DNA of 64,000 bases from Planctomycetaceae bacterium (GTDB lineage Bacteria > Planctomycetota > Planctomycetia > Planctomycetales > Planctomycetaceae). The notes beneath the pieces were generated by a model that was not told the origin of the DNA, searched no databases, and worked only from the letters and a program-made list of their open reading frames with translations. The position numbers were made by a program, and so were the translations under genes. Below, piece by piece: positions 61,772 to 64,000 of this stretch (position 1 is its first letter; the number at the start of each line of letters is the position of its first letter). The stretch covers positions 1 to 64,000 of the forward strand of contig JANQRQ010000267.1 of NCBI GenBank assembly GCA_028284485.1, in the 5' to 3' direction.

Positions 61772-64000
61772 TCTCGTCGGGCGAGACATCGAGTGCCGAC
61801 TTCGCCGACGACTCGATCGATTCGGCACCCTCGCTGAGCAAATCCATTCGGGCTGCCAGGATGCGCTCCTTCTCCGCCTTCAGTTCCATAAGAGCTTCTG
61901 GGCGAATCCGCACTTCGGCCTCCTGGTGCGTGTGGAATCCGGTACCCGCCGGCACCAAATGCCCCAGAATCACGTTCTCCTTCAATCCCAATAACCGGTC
62001 AGATTTACCAGCCAGTGCCGCCTCGGTCAGTACCTTGGTCGTTTCCTGGAAACTGGCAGCCGAGATAAAGCTCTCGCTTTGAACTGCGGCTTTTGTGATC
62101 CCCAACAGCTGAATACTGGCCCGGGACGGCTTCGGCGAAGTGTGCTGCGCCGGTGCCCCCCCCTCAACTTCGACAGCCGCGTTGACTTCCTCGATCGTGC
62201 TCAACGGAACGATATCGTCCGTCCGGAATTCGGTGTCTCCGTGATCGGTCACTTTGACACATTGCATCAGCTGCTCGTTGATGCGCCGAAATTCGTACTT
62301 GTCGACGACGATTCCCGGCAACATGTTCGTATCACCCACGTCTTCGATCCGTACCTTGCGTAGCATTTGAGAAATCACGATCTCAATGTGCTTGTCGTCC
62401 AAGTCGACTCGCTGCGAACGATAGACGTTTTGAATTTCGTGTAACAGGTATTGCTGAACCGCCTCAGCACCGCTGACACGCAAAATATCGTGCGGAACAA
62501 GCGGTCCTCGAACCAAAGCGTCGCCCGCTTTGACCAAATCTTTGGCATGCACCAACAGTTGCTTGCCATGGGGAATCACGTGTTCGATTTCGGTCCCGTC
62601 GCTGCCGCGTACGATAATGATTCTCTTGCCGCGTTTCTTTTCGGCAACCAGATCGACCTCACCATCGATTTCAGCAATAACGGCAGGATCTTTCGGGCGC
62701 CGAGCCTCGAACAATTCGGTGACACGCGGCAGACCACCGGTAATGTCCTGTGTGCCTGCTGATTCACGCGGATTCTTGGCAAGAATTCCCCCAGCACTGA
62801 CCTGATCGCCGGCATCGACTTCGATGCTGGCACGCTCAGGCAGGTAATAGAAGTCCAGGATCTTGCCCGTTCCATCCTCCAGAATAATCTGCGGATGCAA
62901 ATCGCCCTTGTGTTCGATAATTGTTCGTCGAACGTGACCACTCGTATCTTTTTCGGTCCGCATGGATTGGCCTTCGACGCAATCCTCGAACCGGACCTTT
63001 CCACCCACTTCCGCCAGAATCGGAACGGAGTGCGGGTCCCATTGACAGAGAATTTGTCCCGCTTTGATCTCTTCGTCTTCGTTGACCATGATCACGGCGC
63101 CGTTTGGCACTGTGTATTTTTCCAACTCGCGCTCTTTCGGGTCGAGGATGATAATCTCGCCGTTTCGAGTCAGAACAACGTTTTTGCCCTCTGCATTAAC
63201 AACGCTTCGAATTCGCGCGAATCTCACGCGGCCTTCGCGGCGACTGCGGATCTCGCTCTCTTCGACTTCGCGAGACGCAGTTCCACCGATGTGGAATGTT
63301 CGCATCGTCAACTGCGTTCCAGGCTCGCCGATACTTTGGGCGGCAACGATACCCGCCGCCAATCCTTCTTCGACCAACGTCCCCGTCGAAAGATCCATGC
63401 CGTAGCACAATCGGCAAATCCCTAGCGACGCTTCGCAGGTCATGGGGCTGCGGACTTGAATCTTCTCCAAGCCGAGGTCTTCGATCTTGCGAGCGATTCC
63501 GACCGTGATCAATTCATCTTCGCGGACAATCACCTCGTCGGTAATCGGATTCACGATGTTGGTGCGGCTGACCCGCCCACGAATTGATTCGGCCAGACCA
63601 ACTTCGACCTTTTCGCCGCGGTAGACAACACCACGAGTAATTCCCTTGGTCGTGCCGCAGTCGTAGGTCGTCACAACCATGTTCTGGCAGATGTCCGCCA
63701 ACTTACGAGTGAGGTAACCACTGTCGGCCGTTTTCAGTGCCGTATCCGCCAAACCTTTGCGAGCACCGTGCGTCGAGCTGAAGTACTCGAGTACGGAGAG
63801 ACCCTCGCGGAAGTTCGCCTTGATCGGCGTTTCGATGATTTCGCCACTTGGCTTTGCCATCAAACCACGCATACCTGCCAATTGGCGGATTTGCTCCACA
63901 CCACCACGGGCGCCCGAATGCGCCATCAGGTAGATCGGGTTAACGTAAGCGCCCTCTTCGCGAATGTCATGCTCGAGTTCATGCATCATCGACGTCGTGA
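61767..64000 (-). CDS. rpoC: RNA polymerase beta' subunit, C-terminal part
   Basis: About 744 codons; the gene continues beyond the right edge. The bridge-helix region is present, [14 protein letters not shown] then [20 protein letters not shown], with His where E. coli has Asp (MADSGARGS). The second zinc site (YDCGTTKG, then [11 protein letters not shown]) is complete. The trigger-loop region [20 protein letters not shown] is followed by an insertion of roughly 160-170 residues before [17 protein letters not shown], matching the lineage-specific SI3-type insert of many Gram-negatives. A Glu/Ser-rich tail ends the protein. Confidence 0.96.
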   Translation of the reverse strand, partial: TTSMMHELEHDIREEGAYVNPIYLMAHSGARGGVEQIRQLAGMRGLMAKPSGEIIETPIKANFREGLSVLEYFSSTHGARKGLADTALKTADSGYLTRKLADICQNMVVTTYDCGTTKGITRGVVYRGEKVEVGLAESIRGRVSRTNIVNPITDEVIVREDELITVGIARKIEDLGLEKIQVRSPMTCEASLGICRLCYGMDLSTGTLVEEGLAAGIVAAQSIGEPGTQLTMRTFHIGGTASREVEESEIRSRREGRVRFARIRSVVNAEGKNVVLTRNGEIIILDPKERELEKYTVPNGAVIMVNEDEEIKAGQILCQWDPHSVPILAEVGGKVRFEDCVEGQSMRTEKDTSGHVRRTIIEHKGDLHPQIILEDGTGKILDFYYLPERASIEVDAGDQVSAGGILAKNPRESAGTQDITGGLPRVTELFEARRPKDPAVIAEIDGEVDLVAEKKRGKRIIIVRGSDGTEIEHVIPHGKQLLVHAKDLVKAGDALVRGPLVPHDILRVSGAEAVQQYLLHEIQNVYRSQRVDLDDKHIEIVISQMLRKVRIEDVGDTNMLPGIVVDKYEFRRINEQLMQCVKVTDHGDTEFRTDDIVPLSTIEEVNAAVEVEGGAPAQHTSPKPSRASIQLLGITKAAVQSESFISAASFQETTKVLTEAALAGKSDRLLGLKENVILGHLVPAGTGFHTHQEAEVRIRPEALMELKAEKERILAARMDLLSEGAESIESSAKSALDVSPDEN

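Noticed and set aside
1-64000. tRNA, rRNA, CRISPR arrays, insertion sequences, prophage
   Set aside because: No T-loop/anticodon arrangement, repeat-spacer array, transposase or phage gene was seen in the gaps or among the coding regions.

Overview
The window reads as part of the chromosome of a Gram-negative bacterium, most likely a member of the Planctomycetota (order Planctomycetales). The evidence is an lpxK gene (lipid A pathway), a TolC-family outer-membrane protein, an EF-G of the divergent type with a GTTKTDFDP switch I, a YVTN-propeller/di-heme cytochrome fusion, an AlgI-like MBOAT fused to an SGNH domain, and a long rpoC-str-S10-spc-alpha run in which several usual members are missing. 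No rRNA, tRNA, CRISPR array, insertion sequence or phage gene was seen.

Layout. 1-2033 (minus): the start of an F-type ATP synthase operon (AtpQ/AtpI-like, ATP synthase I-like, atpB, start of atpE). 3000-5851 (plus): a DUF4912 protein, a 6S RNA gene missed by protein annotation, and rarA, whose Shine-Dalgarno lies in the 3' closing strand of the 6S RNA. 5905-7770 (minus): secreted propeller/di-heme cytochrome. 8053-19470 (minus): an eleven-gene surface-glycan operon running from a WecE-type sugar aminotransferase through a GtrB-like glycosyltransferase, a CarB-like ATP-grasp ligase, a calcineurin-like phosphoesterase, a WbqC-family protein, two tandem-duplicated polytopic proteins and four methyltransferases; a fifth methyltransferase is divergent at 19885. 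21080-26194 (minus): TolC-like lipoprotein, MBOAT-SGNH acyltransferase and a 39-residue membrane peptide that ends in a DltX-like F-x-Y-x-x-F motif.

26390-41875 (mixed strands): housekeeping metabolism. It holds a DUF962/Mpo1-like protein, NAD-type isocitrate dehydrogenase, lpxK, a small secreted carboxypeptidase-regulatory-domain protein, dcd, nth, DUF309, a LON-domain protein, folE, two small membrane proteins, a GlcD-GlcF fusion oxidoreductase translationally linked to moaD-moaE-moaA, and a cysteine-desulfurase-family protein.

41893-64000 (minus): an HExxH protein, then (in transcription order from the right edge) rpoC (partial), rpsL, rpsG, fusA, rpsJ, rplC, D, W, B, rpsS, rplV, rpsC, rplP, rpmC, rpsQ, rplN, X, E, rpsN, rpsH, rplF, rplR, rpsE, rplO, secY, map, rpmJ, rpsM, rpsK, rpoA, rplQ. 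Recognisable promoters sit before rpsL, rpsJ and rpmJ, and a terminator-like hairpin sits between rpsG and fusA, so the run is probably several transcription units. tuf, rpmD, adk, infA and rpsD are absent from their usual places.

The most novel-looking item is the MBOAT-SGNH/DltX-like pair (21080-23673), which looks like a compact envelope O-acylation machine. The second is the 6S RNA/rarA overlap.
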